A stretch of 64,000 bases of DNA from NCBI GenBank assembly GCA_050084515.1, contig CM114271.1:10664001-10728000 (forward strand), read 5' to 3'. Below the pieces are notes generated by a model that worked only from the letters and a program-made list of their open reading frames with translations, did no database searches and had not been told where the DNA came from. The position numbers and the translations under genes are program-made. Source of the DNA: Blasia pusilla (Eukaryota; Marchantiophyta; Marchantiopsida; Blasiales). Shown in pieces: positions 54,204 to 64,000 of the stretch; within the stretch, counting starts at the first letter, position 1, and each line of letters begins with the position of its first letter.

Positions 54204-57200
54204 CCCATCAGATCTTGCCCTACAAGTGGATCCACGTCCAGGGTTGCTCTGAGATATATGCCACCTTTTGAGGTTGCAATCCACCTTAATGACCGGAATC
54301 CCATACTGTTGAACTACCCCTGAGACCGGATGTTGCGAACTTCCAGCAAGGGAGGGCTTTTGAAATAAAACATTCACTGATTACTTCTACTCGGATTTGG
54401 GAGTAATCCGGGGTCTCCAAATACCAGGGCGGCATAATTTCTTCATCCAAATCAATCACTGGGTTTGTTCCTCGATGCTGCCTCTTCACTTGCCTGAAGT
54501 CAAGATACTTATCTGGTCTCCACGAGTCTTGCTCTGATTGCTCTACCACCATCTGTATGGGACGTCTTGAAACACGCCCACGAATATCCCCACAAATGTG
54601 GACATATTGCTCAAGGGGAGTTCCTGCTACGCACCGATTGAAGGCTTCCACATAGAGTTTCTCATCACCAGATCTCACAGCCGCCCTGACATAGAGCTCG
54701 TAAATCAAAGGTCCCTTTCCTTTAGTTATGCCTTTTGTGAAGATATGGGATGCTGGAGACTGTAGCATTGCTCTTGCCTGGTCTTGTTGGCATGCCTCCA
54801 CAAGTGAAATTCTTTGGCATGCTTGTGACGACCTCAAGGAGGAATGAACACTCTCTACTCCACTTATGTTGGGGCAGAGGGCATTTTCATGAATGTTCAA
54901 TCCCTGCAACGACGGCAATATGAGAAGGAAAAAAAAAGGCTCTATAAGCGAAGAAAAAAGAAACTTGTCGGAACCAGACGGGTTGCAAGTTAGAGGCATC
55001 CCATGAATGACTATGCAACCCGTCGGATTCAGATGGGTTGCAAGTAACTTTGGTCACTACGGGCTAGAAGATCCAAGTGCAAGTCATCGAAATCTGACGG
55101 ACCACACATGGATTTTCCAGCCTCCGACTTGAAACGGGTTGCAAGTCGGAGGCATCCCTGGAGTGTCCCAAGAACCTCTTACTGCAACCCAACACCAAAG
55201 AACCTGCTACTTCAACCCGTCAGAATCGGACGGGCTGTGAGAAGCAGGCCGGTCCGGTCTCAAAAATCCTTGTGCAACTTGTCGGATTCTGTTGGCTTGC
55301 AAGAAGTGTCAACATACAAAGCTTTGGAACTTGTTGGAATTTGACGGGTTCCAGTTAACTTGCACTGATGCAACGTGTCTAGATGCGAGGAGTTGGAGAC
55401 AGCCGCGACTTGTCTGAATGCAAGGAGTCGGAGACAGACGCAACTAGTTAGAATCCGACAGGTTGCAGACAGACGCAACTTGTCAGAATCTGACGGGTTG
55501 CAAACCGAGTTAACTTGCAGCCTTGCGGCTTGCAACCCATGTGGGTCAAACGATTTGCAGGCCTTGTATACATGCAACTTGCAACACGTCGGGATCCGAC
55601 GGGTTGCACAAACATTCTTCATGCATCCTGTCGGGCTCCGACGGGTCTGACACATGCAACCAGTCAAGTTCCGACGGGTTGCACAAACATTCTTGATGCA
55701 AACTGTCAGTTTTCAATGGGTTGCACACTCAGGAAACTAGTCGGATCCGACGGGTTGCTTGGTTTCTGCGATTTGAAATTCCTATAGTTCCCACGATTCT
55801 CAACTTGAGCTGCAACTTTTCAAACAATTCTCAGCATGAGTTTCAAAGGATGAAATAGTGAACTCACCTGCCGCATGAAATTTCCCCATTGTCTCATTTG
55901 TACAGTCCACGAATTGAGCCAAGAGTACAACTCTTTGTACTTCCCCTCAATCGCATGCTTCCTCCACCACCCATGAAGTTCTTCTTGGCACTCCATGGCT
56001 TGTTTCAAGGTTTTGCTGTCCTTGCAGCATTGGAGTAGAGTGACATGCTCTGTTCTCTTATTCTCCTTGATGCAAGATTTGGTGTACCGAGTCATAGACT
56101 GTTGCCAATGGAAATCATTTGACCTTTCCCTCTCTGGTTGAACCTCTCAATCCCATAACACTTCCCTGATAGAAATCCATCGAGGTTTTGCATTATCCGC
56201 CATGAATCCATAAATTTCCGGAGGTGGCCTTTTTTTTTTCCTTCACTACCTCCAACAAGAGTAACCAACACATCTTCAAACTGCCAACGTCTTTTGCTTT
56301 TACCTCACAGACAAATATAGTTTTGAGTCCCTTCTCCACATGGTCGTAAACATGAGCACTGATGGTCAACCATCCATTCAGCACTTTGTAGCAAATATCA
56401 AAGCTTACCTAGCTTCCGTAGAGATCTTCCACTTCCCTCATTCGATCTATAAGATCGAGGCCACTCGACAGCCCTGTAGTTGATATTTTGAAGATATAAG
56501 CCCTGGATCCTTCGCCTCCTTGGCCCATGAATTGCCATCTCTGAATAAATGGAAATGTGGATTTGGCCTTGATTCTGGCAATGGCATCCATTTCGGCTGT
56601 CTTTCCATCAAGTACCCATATTTGACACAGCAAGTTCCGGAAGCATTCAGGATCAGCGAGAAATGCAAGATTTTCCCAGAGTTGTTTCTCCTCAACAGCC
56701 GTGATCTTGCCTTGCCCAAGGATTCCAAGCAGTTGTTCACAAATTTGCGATGTTGTTGTTAACTTATCACTCCGGGCTTTGATCCTGGAGATTTTCTATA
56801 TACCTCGACCACTTTCTTTGCCACATCCTCCTTGATATGTCCCTGAATTGCACCGGTAGCAAGATGAATGTGGGAGCCAACATGAATTGCCAGCCTCATG
56901 TACTCGGATGTAGAAATGAAGTCGTGCACAATGAAAAATATGTATGCAAGACATGCTCCAAGGCAAAAAGGGGATGCCTGACAATGAGGACATCGATGGC
57001 CTCTCGGCGGTATGGTCGCACCGACCTCATTTGGTGTTGGTGCATCCTTTGGGGGGAATTAGGACGTATTGACTCGCCCATTGCGCTCTAGATATGGGCA
57101 GCCTGGACTTCTACACTCCAAGGCTCCAACGCATTGGCGTCGGGAAACAATCCAAGGACCATCTACAATTGAAGCACTAGTCCGTTGAAGCCTGCACCAT

Positions 57201-57856
57201 CGATGACAATCAGACTTTCAGTCCATACCTTTCAAGTGTCCTCCATCTTTCTTTTGAGCAGGACCAGCAAGTGGAGCCAACTCAAAAATGCAATTACATT
57301 CACACATGGGCGGCAGCTCATCGACAAGAATGTGCTTGAACATTTTAAAGGGCAGAGACGACAACAAACTATTGCTTGATACTCGCAAGAGGAACGAGTA
57401 GCCAGAGACAGGGCCTGATTGGTGTCCGAAAAATCCAGTGAGGTTGACGACATCCAGAATGTCTTTAGGAAGTACAACATACCCCTAAGTCTTACATATC
57501 AGTGGGAGTGCCAAACCTAGAGCTTGGTGCACTAGGAAATTCCGGAACGTCTACTTGGGAAACACAGGAATTCAGAGGCAAGCCATGAACTCTTTAATGA
57601 CCATTTTTTAGAGTTAGGAGATTCCATACTTGACAGTCTATTATCACTGGCTGGACTGTCTCACCTATAATGTCCTTCGTACCGTCCACCCTAACATCCT
57701 TGGAAACAAATATTTTTCCAATTTGGAGAAGAAATCGCAATGAGAGGAAATTTTCCTCCACTGGTATGTAAGACTCGAGAGCTTGCGGTCGAATTATTTC
57801 TCATTGAGGAAGGGCGCTAGATGACTGCCACAAGTGAGTTTCACATAATTATCCAT
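54204..57856 (-). pseudogene. SWIM-type MULE-like transposase gene, copy 2 (C-terminus missing)
   Basis: Minus strand, start ATG at 57856. Exon 1 to 55868, intron 54904-55867, exon 2 from 54903. Unlike copy 1 it keeps the central region: YMRLAIHVGSHIHLATGAIQ (like the G.H.H segment of these transposases), KKVVEVYRKSPGSKP, a WQFMGQGGEGSRAYIFKIS block (56633 frame), and WLTISAHVYDHVEKGLKTIF...EVKAKDVGS (56384 frame), the part of the catalytic core resembling 'hvyD......i...dm.sed'. Exon 2 is open for about 190 codons (54903-54330: GLNIHENALCPN, ICGDIRGRVSRRP, FRQVKRQHRGTNPVIDLDEE). It ends at NPGRGSTCRARSDG where the TIR element begins, so the SWIM finger is absent. Stops and frameshifts in exon 1 make it dead. 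Copies 1 and 2 are inverted relative to each other. Confidence 0.7.
54963..55760. repeat. Palindrome cluster 8, in the intron of transposase-like copy 2
   Basis: Units near 54963, 55015, 55085, 55205, 55272, 55330, 55446, 55478, 55577, 55623, 55657, 55700 and 55733, mostly diverged. Same intron as array 6 in copy 1 but nearly twice as long. Confidence 0.85.
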
Positions 57857-58014
57857 TCCTAGTTGATTCCACCGGGTGGAGAATGAAATAAGAATAAGAA
57901 TAAGAATGGGAATGAGAATGAGAATATTTAATTTATAGTGAATAGTGACCGTTACTGTCTCGATAGAATTTTACTGATTAGATGATGTTTGGTAGGTGAG
58001 AGGATTCAATCCTG
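57857..58014. promoter_or_regulatory. 5' leader and upstream region of transposase-like copy 2
   Basis: On the minus strand: CACTATAAATTAAATATTCTC at about 57943-57923, then expanded ATTCTT/ATTCTC repeats, then the ATG. Conserved with 41035-41106 of copy 1. TATAAATT is a candidate TATA box. Confidence 0.5.
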
Positions 58015-58930
58015 TTGCAACTTGTCGGAGTCTGATGGGTTGCAAAATTTGGGACTCGGACACGTGGGTTGCAAAGCCACGGAGTACCATCGTTTGTTAG
58101 AGTCCGAATGCAACTTGCAACCCATCGGAGACCGTTGGGTTGAACGCGGTTGTCAGTCGGTTCCCCCTGCATTGTGACCTGTCTGATTCCGTTGGAGTCG
58201 GGATCCACGGGACCTCGCATGGATTTCCTACGGCAACCCATTAGACTACGACGGATTGAAAAGATACCTCACCTTGCTTTCCCTTTTAGAGGTAACCGAG
58301 TTGCGGGGGATCTCGCATTGATTTCCCTTGTACAGTGAACCGTGCAAACCGTGAGGGACAAACGAGTTTTTCGGAGACCGTGCCTCAATTTTGCCGTATG
58401 GTGGGAAGTGTCCAACCCATGGTAGATCTTGTCACCCCAAGATGAAGGAAGCTGCAACCTATCGGAGACCGACGGTGGCCTGGGAACCATGCTTTGTCAC
58501 CCCGGACGAGGGAAGCAGGCAACCCGTCGGTCTGCAATGGGTTGCCTAGGTACCTCGCCTTGTTACCCCAAGACGAGGGAAGCGACTCGCCGGTCTTCGA
58601 TGGGTTGCCCCGGTATCTCGCCTTGTTACCCCAAGACAAGGGAAGCGTGTAACCCGTCGATCTCCGATAGTTTGCACGTTTCCCACGTGCAAAGTTCCAT
58701 AACGGCCGACATTGCCGTCGATACAACGGTTCCAACGACCCAACGGTCAGCTCAAGGGCTCGAAAACTGTAAAAGGTTGAGATTTTGCTCATTTCCCCTT
58801 TTCATTTTGCTTGGTCATTGGAGGCCTAAAAGCAACCCGTGGGACTCCGACGGGTTGCAAAAGGTGAAATAATGACCAAGTACAAGGCACTTTTGGGGAT
58901 AATGCAACCCATCGGAGTTTGACGGATTGC
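58015..58930. repeat. Palindrome cluster 9, in the divergent gap before copy III
   Basis: Units near 58016, 58117, 58233, 58450, 58516, 58582, 58648, 58833 and 58904. From 58441 to 58660 four units repeat at about 66 bp with the spacer CTTTGTCACCCC...GACGAGGGAAGC. The copy III promoter block lies near 58735-58775. Confidence 0.85.
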
Positions 58931-59004
58931 AACTAAATTTCCTTTAGGAAATTTGGTTCAAAAGTACCATAAAATTTCTGCTTTTGGGTCTCCACTTGCA
59001 TCAC

Positions 59005-59290
59005 TTCATGCCGATGGGCATCCATGTGCTACTCGTTAGACCCCAATGGGTTGCACATCGTTGCCATTTGCGGACAGTGGTGCAATCTGTCAGATTCCGA
59101 CGAGTTGCAGAAACTATATTGGGCCTCCAAGAGATTGCATCTCGAAGAGATTGTTGCAACCCATCAGAGTCTGACGAGTTGCGCATCCTTGCAATCTGCA
59201 AAGAGTGGTGCAACCCATCGGAGTCCGACACGTTGCACAAACTTTGCACATGACTCTTTGGTGCAACCATACGGAAACCGACGGGTTGTA
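59005..59290. repeat. Palindrome cluster 10, just upstream of copy III
   Basis: Units near 59030, 59082, 59153, 59209 and 59264. By comparison with copy II this is the remnant of intron 2, with exons 1 and 2 deleted. Confidence 0.8.
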
Positions 59291-59329
59291 GGGGATCATT
59301 ATTCTAACTTTGTGTTCACATTTGTATGA

Positions 59330-62300
59330 TTGTATTTGAGGGGAACGTCACCCACCTCTGGATCCAAGCATGCAACAAAGTCAAAAAGGTGCTTACAATG
59401 CAGCTGTCGTAGTATAAAGGATTCCTCGATGAGGACCTGGTCGATGAGATGCTTGCGAAGGGAGCTCAAATTAAGAAGAAGACTTGGGCGAATACCTTCA
59501 TCTCCCAAGATGCAGCGGTGATGATTCTATGCTGGTCCAAGATCCACGTAGCCAAGAAGTGTGCCACATTAGAACTGGAGTGAAGGGAAACGTCTCGGCG
59601 TCAGAGCGGGCAAAATTCATTCAAGATGTCATTTTTGCAGCTACAAAGTACACTACGAGGATTGCAATGGTACATTGCAATCCTCAACCCCAAACTTGGC
59701 TAGGAGTTCTACAAGGAGTTGAAGGCGATAATCAAGCGCCAGCGGAACAGGGACAAAGACCCATAGGGTTGAATCTGAGAGAAGGTCTCTCTACAAGGCG
59801 GATCCGACTGATGGAAATCAGTCTCGAGGGGACTGAGGCACAAAAGTGAGCGACAAACCATCCTCCAGGAATATTAGATCTAGTGATCTCCCATTGGCTT
59901 AGAGAATGGTCCTTTTGGGACGCACTACGACTTACGGGAAGTCGATGATTGTGGGTCTACAAGCAGAGCTCAAAAATTTTGAGCCAGTTCCAGAGGAGGC
60001 CAACTTGGAGGTTGCACAAGATTATGAACTGTGGCTCAATGACATCAAGGATAAGCCAACAAAAAACCCAGGCTTGTGGATGATGTTTAAGAATCACATC
60101 CTCCCTCAGGCCAATCTGGACAAAGAAATAGAGCGCGAAAATGGGATTGTGCAAAGAAGAAGCGGGATTTTTGGAGCAGGCGGCCAAGTCATCCCCACAA
60201 AGAGATGCCCAGCGGATGGTATACAGCTACTTCATATATTGTGTGAATGCAGGTACCTCGCGCAAATATCAGGCATCTTGCAAATTGTGGGCTTCTCCTC
60301 CTGATGAAGAGGGATTCTCCATGTACGACATGGAGATGAGGCAGGACATGTCCGAGTGGTAGGTCTTGAATTGTCCAATCTGCTTGGAGTTCAACAACCT
60401 GATGGACATGATAGATAAGAACTTGCGCATGGTGTATGACACAGTCCTTGTTGGCAGGGACAACATCCCAAACTTCGTGAAGAGTGATGTATTTTTCGAA
60501 GGAGATGCGGAGGAGCAAGCCATTGAGACAGCTGAGTTGGTGTCAAAGGTAGTCACCGCCAAGGACAAATCTACAGTGGGCTTGAAAGCAAAGGCAACAG
60601 GGTCGAGGCATTCCAAGGCAGAGTCTTCAAGGCAAGAGGGGCAAGAGGGGCGGACAAGGTCCTTGTCAAAGAAAATGCCTGTGGAGTGTGAGGTAACCGA
60701 GACACCAACAAGCCGACAGCAAACTCGCGAGAAGCGAAAGTGAGAGGTGTCAGGATTGTCCGAGGGAGGAGATAAGGATGTGGAATACACTCCATCATCC
60801 TTGGGCAGGCATAGGGAAACAACAAGCAAGATAACTGTCCTTCTACACCTGACTAATCTTGTTGATAAATTGCAGAGTTTTAGTTCTCAAGAGTCGACAG
60901 TTGCCGTTGAGAAGTTGACCGTGCTAGGGCATAAACTTCCCCAAAATGGGCACATCCCATGGACAGCTCATTGGGTCACTGAGGAGGTGGCAGTGGACCT
61001 CCTCATTGCAAATTTTCCCTCTGGATTTTGTTTGTGGGACGACAATCCATCTGACACTCTTCCAGATTGGAATGTCCCACTTTCCTATGAGCAGATCGCT
61101 CTTCTATTTTCTGTTGCAGACGCATATCTCAGTGACAGGGGGTGTTTCTTGGTGTTGACTGGAGGGCAAAGAAGAGCTCTTCAACCTTCAATGTGTGAAG
61201 AGGTTGCTCAAGTGGCAGATGGCGCAATTTTGGGTGATAAAAAAATGAGTACCCATTGAGATCGGCTACAAATCAAGTCCGAGTAAGTTCCAACTTGCTG
61301 GTTTCCTGTTTTTTCCCTTATTTTTTACAGTAGGTTCAAACATGCAACCTGTCGGATTCCGGCAGGTTGCAAATCCAGTCTCCAATGCCTTTGCTGATAA
61401 GCAACCTGTCGGAAAGCGACAGGTTGCTTATATGTAAGGTACAATTCTACTTGCAACCCGTCGGGTTCCAAAGGGTTGCAATTAGAGAGCTCTGCAGATT
61501 GTGCCACTATCTAGAGAGCAAACCATCGATTTTTGACAGATTTCACAATTCTTCCATCTTTTGTTTAAGCTCACAATATTTTGCACCTACCTTGTTCACA
61601 GATGGAGCACTCATGTGTCTACAGCTTTGTGAGACCGGAGCACAACTTCCAAGTGTTCTAGATCTTGGATCCAGTTGATCCATGCTCCGATGGGTACACA
61701 TTAGATGGTTTTTACAATTCACCCCCGTGAGTTTTCATGCACGAAGGGACCCCCTTACTTGGAGGAAGGGAGAAGTCACCTACCCTGATGCAGACGCTCA
61801 TGGAGCTTTACTCAAGGTCGGGTGACTTGGTCTTAGACTTGGTAACCCTATCAGAGGCGAGTATCAGAGGCGCATGGTAGAGTGGCAAGAACATTCTCTA
61901 CCTTGAGGGAAGGCCGGAACTTTTCAACCTTTGCAAAGAGGCAAAGGCGGATAACAAGAGGCTGGTGGGAGTATACAACTCGCCTCCAAAGCCAACTGCT
62001 CCAACTCTTGAGCCTCCATTGGTAGTGACACCATTTTCACTTCTTGCAATTCCAAAAATCGGAGGGAGGGCAAGACTGAAAATAATTTTGGAAGAGCTCT
62101 TGGACAATGATGAGTAAGTTGAAAGTTTTCTCGGGTTCAATTGATTGAAGCATTTTGGAGTTGGGATTTAGTGGTTTCAAGCGGCGGAGCACATATTGAC
62201 ACTGGATGGGTGTCACTTTGTAGAGCATACAAGATTTACTGTCGAGGAAGGCGTTGGGACTCAAATCATCACACATGGGACCGATATGGTGTACCTAGGG

Positions 62301-62452
62301 GGGCAAGGCTCTCGAATTCCCCTACATTCTCAATCCCTATCTACAATCGGCCAGAGGAGCCACTAATATCCCAAGATATTCCTTTTGTACAAAAACCTAG
62401 GAGAGTTACGAGTAAATTTGTAGATGACAAGGCTGAAGAAATCATAGAATAG
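59330..62452 (+). pseudogene. ParB/methyltransferase-like gene, copy III (ParB exons deleted)
   Basis: Plus strand. A promoter-like block at 58735 is followed by intron-like palindromes, then coding from about 59330 (GNVTHLWIQ) with no exon 1 or 2, so the ParB-like part is lost; the acceptor site before it is also lost. The large exon runs to 61282 with stops near 59414, 59580, 59700, 59760, 59850 and 60360. Preserved pieces: WEVLNC-type text, SLGRHRETTSKITVLLHLTN, AVDLLIANFPSGFCLWDDNP, WNVPLSYEQIALLFSVADAY and LSDRGCFLVLTGGQRR. Intron 61283-61601 (GTAAGT...CACAG). The last exon, 61602-62452, holds LYSRSGDLVLDLVTLSEAS, DTGWVSLCRAYKIYCRGR and SKFVDDKAEEIIE. Poly(A) signal at 62487. The motif IV position reads N-F-P-S and motif I D-L-V-T-L-S-E, both degenerate. 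Confidence 0.75.
61344..61480. repeat. Palindrome cluster 11, in the last intron of copy III
   Basis: Units at 61344, 61401 and 61452. The unit at 61401 has GCAACCTGTCGG against CCGACAGGTTGC-type arms: a matched C-to-T and G-to-A change in the two arms. Confidence 0.9.
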
Positions 62453-62486
62453 ATCAAATGTAAATTTCCGAGTTTCCCTCGGATGT

Positions 62487-62492
62487 AATAAA
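62487..62492 (+). terminator. Poly(A) signal AATAAA of copy III
   Basis: GGATGTAATAAAGAAC, 35 bp after the stop, in the same context as in copies I and II. Confidence 0.75.
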
Positions 62493-62613
62493 GAACTTGC
62501 AGTTTTTCTACACCGATGGTTTCTGAAGTGTTTTTTGAACTGCTGTGCTTCTGTGTCTCATCGAGCTCGTTCTTGATTATGTCTTGATATCTCTATTTGA
62601 TGGTCTTTGTAAT

Positions 62614-62915
62614 GAAACCCGTCGGAATCCGACGGGTTGCAAACTAGGGACCAATTTTGCAACTTGTCAGATTTTGACGGATTGCAAACCAGGGACCAAG
62701 TTTGCAACTTGTCGGATTCCAACGGGTTGCAAACCAAGGACCAAGTTTGCAACTGGTCAGGTTTCGACGAGTTGCAAACCAAAGACCAAGTTTGCAACTT
62801 GTCTGATTCTGACGGGTTGTAAACCAGGGACCAAGTTTACAAATTGTCAGATTTGGACGGGTTGCAAACCAAAGACTAGGTTTACAACATGTCGGATTTC
62901 GACAAGATGTAAGGG
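62614..62915. repeat. Palindrome array 12, exact 45-bp tandem period
   Basis: Seven units start at 62614, 62659, 62704, 62749, 62794, 62839 and 62884, each exactly 45 bp apart. Spacers are 18 bp and nearly constant (AAACCAGGGACCAAGTTT). It lies downstream of copy III. Confidence 0.96.
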
Positions 62916-63054
62916 TTGACATTGTTTCTTCTCTTCTTATTTCTCCTCTCTGGGACTTGTCTGTAATGTTTTCTTAAATGACTTGAATGGTCCGTGTTTT
63001 GGGTTTCTCCTTTGTTGTGGTAATCTCTAGTGGACATTTGTTTTTCCATCTTCC

Positions 63055-63335
63055 AACCCGTTGCACTTCGACATGATGCAAGCCAAAAATGGAACTTGGA
63101 TGACTAAAGATGTATACAGAAATTCTCCTGTCTTGCGATATTTGCAGACCTCGACATAAATTCTCGTTTCTTGCAATATTTGCGACGAGATGATAAGCAC
63201 TTCTTCTCTTGACGTGTCTTGCAACCCGTCGGATTCCAAGAGGTTGCATATCTTGATGCAGCTTGTGAAGCTCTCTTTTTCAATCCTTTTTTATTTCTTG
63301 ATTTGATTCAACCTGTCGGATTTCGATAAGTTGCA
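63055..63335. repeat. Palindrome cluster 13 (diverged)
   Basis: Units near 63055, 63221 and 63310, partly degraded. A repeated GAAATTCTC...TCTTGCGATATTTGC block (63118 and 63160) lies between them. No gene supported between 62920 and 63380. Confidence 0.6.
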
Positions 63336-63379
63336 TGTGAGGACTCAATATTGTGAATTTTTGGGACCCTTCCCTCCAT

Positions 63380-63694
63380 GGTTGCATAAAAATGGACAAG
63401 TCCTTCCCTATGACAGATACTGACACACAAGTCCGGACATATCCACGGACATGGGTTCCAATAAGTGGGACCCGCACTTATAATTCATGTTGGAAGGCAA
63501 GGCAAGGCAAGGATAAGTGGAGCAATGAGGGAGGAGGGAGTGGAGTTGGAGGGAGGAATAAATGGGGGAGTATGTATGAAACACGAAGGCAAGTAAGGGG
63601 AAGGAGAAAGAAGGGAAAGGTGGGGCCCATATGGACAAGTCCTTCCATAGGACGGACATAAGTCCACGGACATGGACTTTGTCCACACGCAACC
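63380..63694. mobile_element. Foldback/MITE-like element, copy 2
   Basis: Ends GGTTGCATAAAAATGGACAAG and, reversed, GGTTGCGTGTGGACAAAG. Internal GGACATG blocks invert. It is homologous along its length and in the same orientation as 4429-4718, from which it is about 59 kb away. Noncoding. Confidence 0.65.
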
Positions 63695-63814
63695 TTACTT
63701 CCTTCTATATCTTTTTTCGTACCTAGGTTATGTCACGAGTAAAAACTCTATTGAAACAGGGTAGGTCTTCATAACATGCCTTGTTTTTTAACCCTTATGA
63801 ATCTTAATCTTGTC

Positions 63815-64000
63815 ATGCAACTTATCAGAATCCAACATGTTGTAGGTCCAGATGATTGGTTGGTTGCAGGTCTGGATGATTGACTGCTATTGCAACCCGT
63901 CGGTTAGCGATGGGTTGCTTATCTAGAGGCAGCCAGTGGAGGTCTCCTTCTGAGCCCTTTTTGTTTTCATGATGTCATTCAATTTGTCGAATTCCGACAA
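63815..64000. repeat. Palindrome cluster 14, running off the right edge
   Basis: Units near 63818, 63892 and 63980. The best (63892) reads GCAACCCGTCGG, TTA, GCGATGGGTTGC. The palindrome-rich territory therefore continues beyond the window. Confidence 0.75.

Noticed and set aside
62545-62919. Open frames with repeating Cys-Asn-Pro-Ser-Asp-Ser-Asp-Gly-Leu type peptides (here and around 30, 35, 38, 40, 50, 55 and 58 kb)
   Set aside because: They are translations of the palindrome units and their spacers. The phrase appears in all frames and both strands wherever the arrays lie.
28000-64000. Bacterial or viral contamination as the source of the ParB/methyltransferase-like genes
   Set aside because: The genes have GT-AG introns in conserved positions, plant-type poly(A) signals and insertions of plant retrotransposons in the same contig.

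Overview
This is nuclear DNA of a land plant. The evidence is the last exons of an ACC-synthase-like gene with plant-type introns, degenerate TTTAGGG (plant telomere) repeats, and several plant Ty3/gypsy lineages (tRNA-Asp and tRNA-iMet primer sites, one chromovirus). The DUF7869-type and SWIM-type transposase relatives are ones I associate with seed-free plants (mosses, lycophytes, ferns), but that placement is a weak inference. Nearly all coding matter is transposon-derived and broken. The only ordinary host gene I can support is the partial one at the left edge.

Layout. 0-1.5 kb: 3' part of an ACS-like gene. 2-6.3 kb: small tandem repeats, a foldback element, a microsatellite and a telomere-like block. 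6.8-10.4 kb: a decayed DUF7869-type transposon gene on the minus strand. 10.5-15.3 kb: three unrelated tandem-repeat families. 15.3-22.2 kb: gypsy element A (plus), with gag, protease, RT and RNase H, cut off before integrase. 22.2-27.9 kb: gypsy element B (minus), fused directly to A, with an unusual extra ORF after pol. 28-64 kb: a very different landscape, described next.

From 28.4 kb to the right edge the window is filled by copies of two gene families and by clusters of a 27-bp imperfect palindrome (arms GCAACCCGTCGG and CCGACGGGTTGC around a 3-base centre). Gene family 1 has a charged coiled-coil N-terminus, a ParB/Srx-like segment (motif WDGNHRFMAW), a long middle region, and a C-terminal half whose motif order resembles a beta-class DNA N4/N6 methyltransferase with degenerate motifs. 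Gene family 2 is a MULE-like transposase with Cys-rich N-terminal modules and a C-terminal SWIM zinc finger. The two are found side by side and divergently transcribed twice, in mirror orientation: family 1 copy II (minus, start 39838) next to family 2 copy 1 (plus, start 41106), and family 2 copy 2 (minus, start 57856) next to family 1 copy III (plus, from about 58.7 kb). The simplest reading is a large two-gene mobile element coupling a transposase to a DNA-modification-like protein, now present as broken copies. The palindrome arrays sit in the introns, in the shared promoter gap and beyond the 3' ends, and I saw none in the exons.

Later insertions interrupt these copies: a 7.4-kb chromovirus with two LTRs and a 5-bp target duplication inside family 2 copy 1; a 1.3-kb solo LTR with a 5-bp duplication inside family 1 copy I; and a 2.2-kb element with long inverted ends (51966-54203) that carries only the ParB-like exons of family 1. 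All copies carry frameshifts, stops or deletions, so the system could be active only through other copies elsewhere in the genome. Many lesions are single-base indels, so some could be assembly error.
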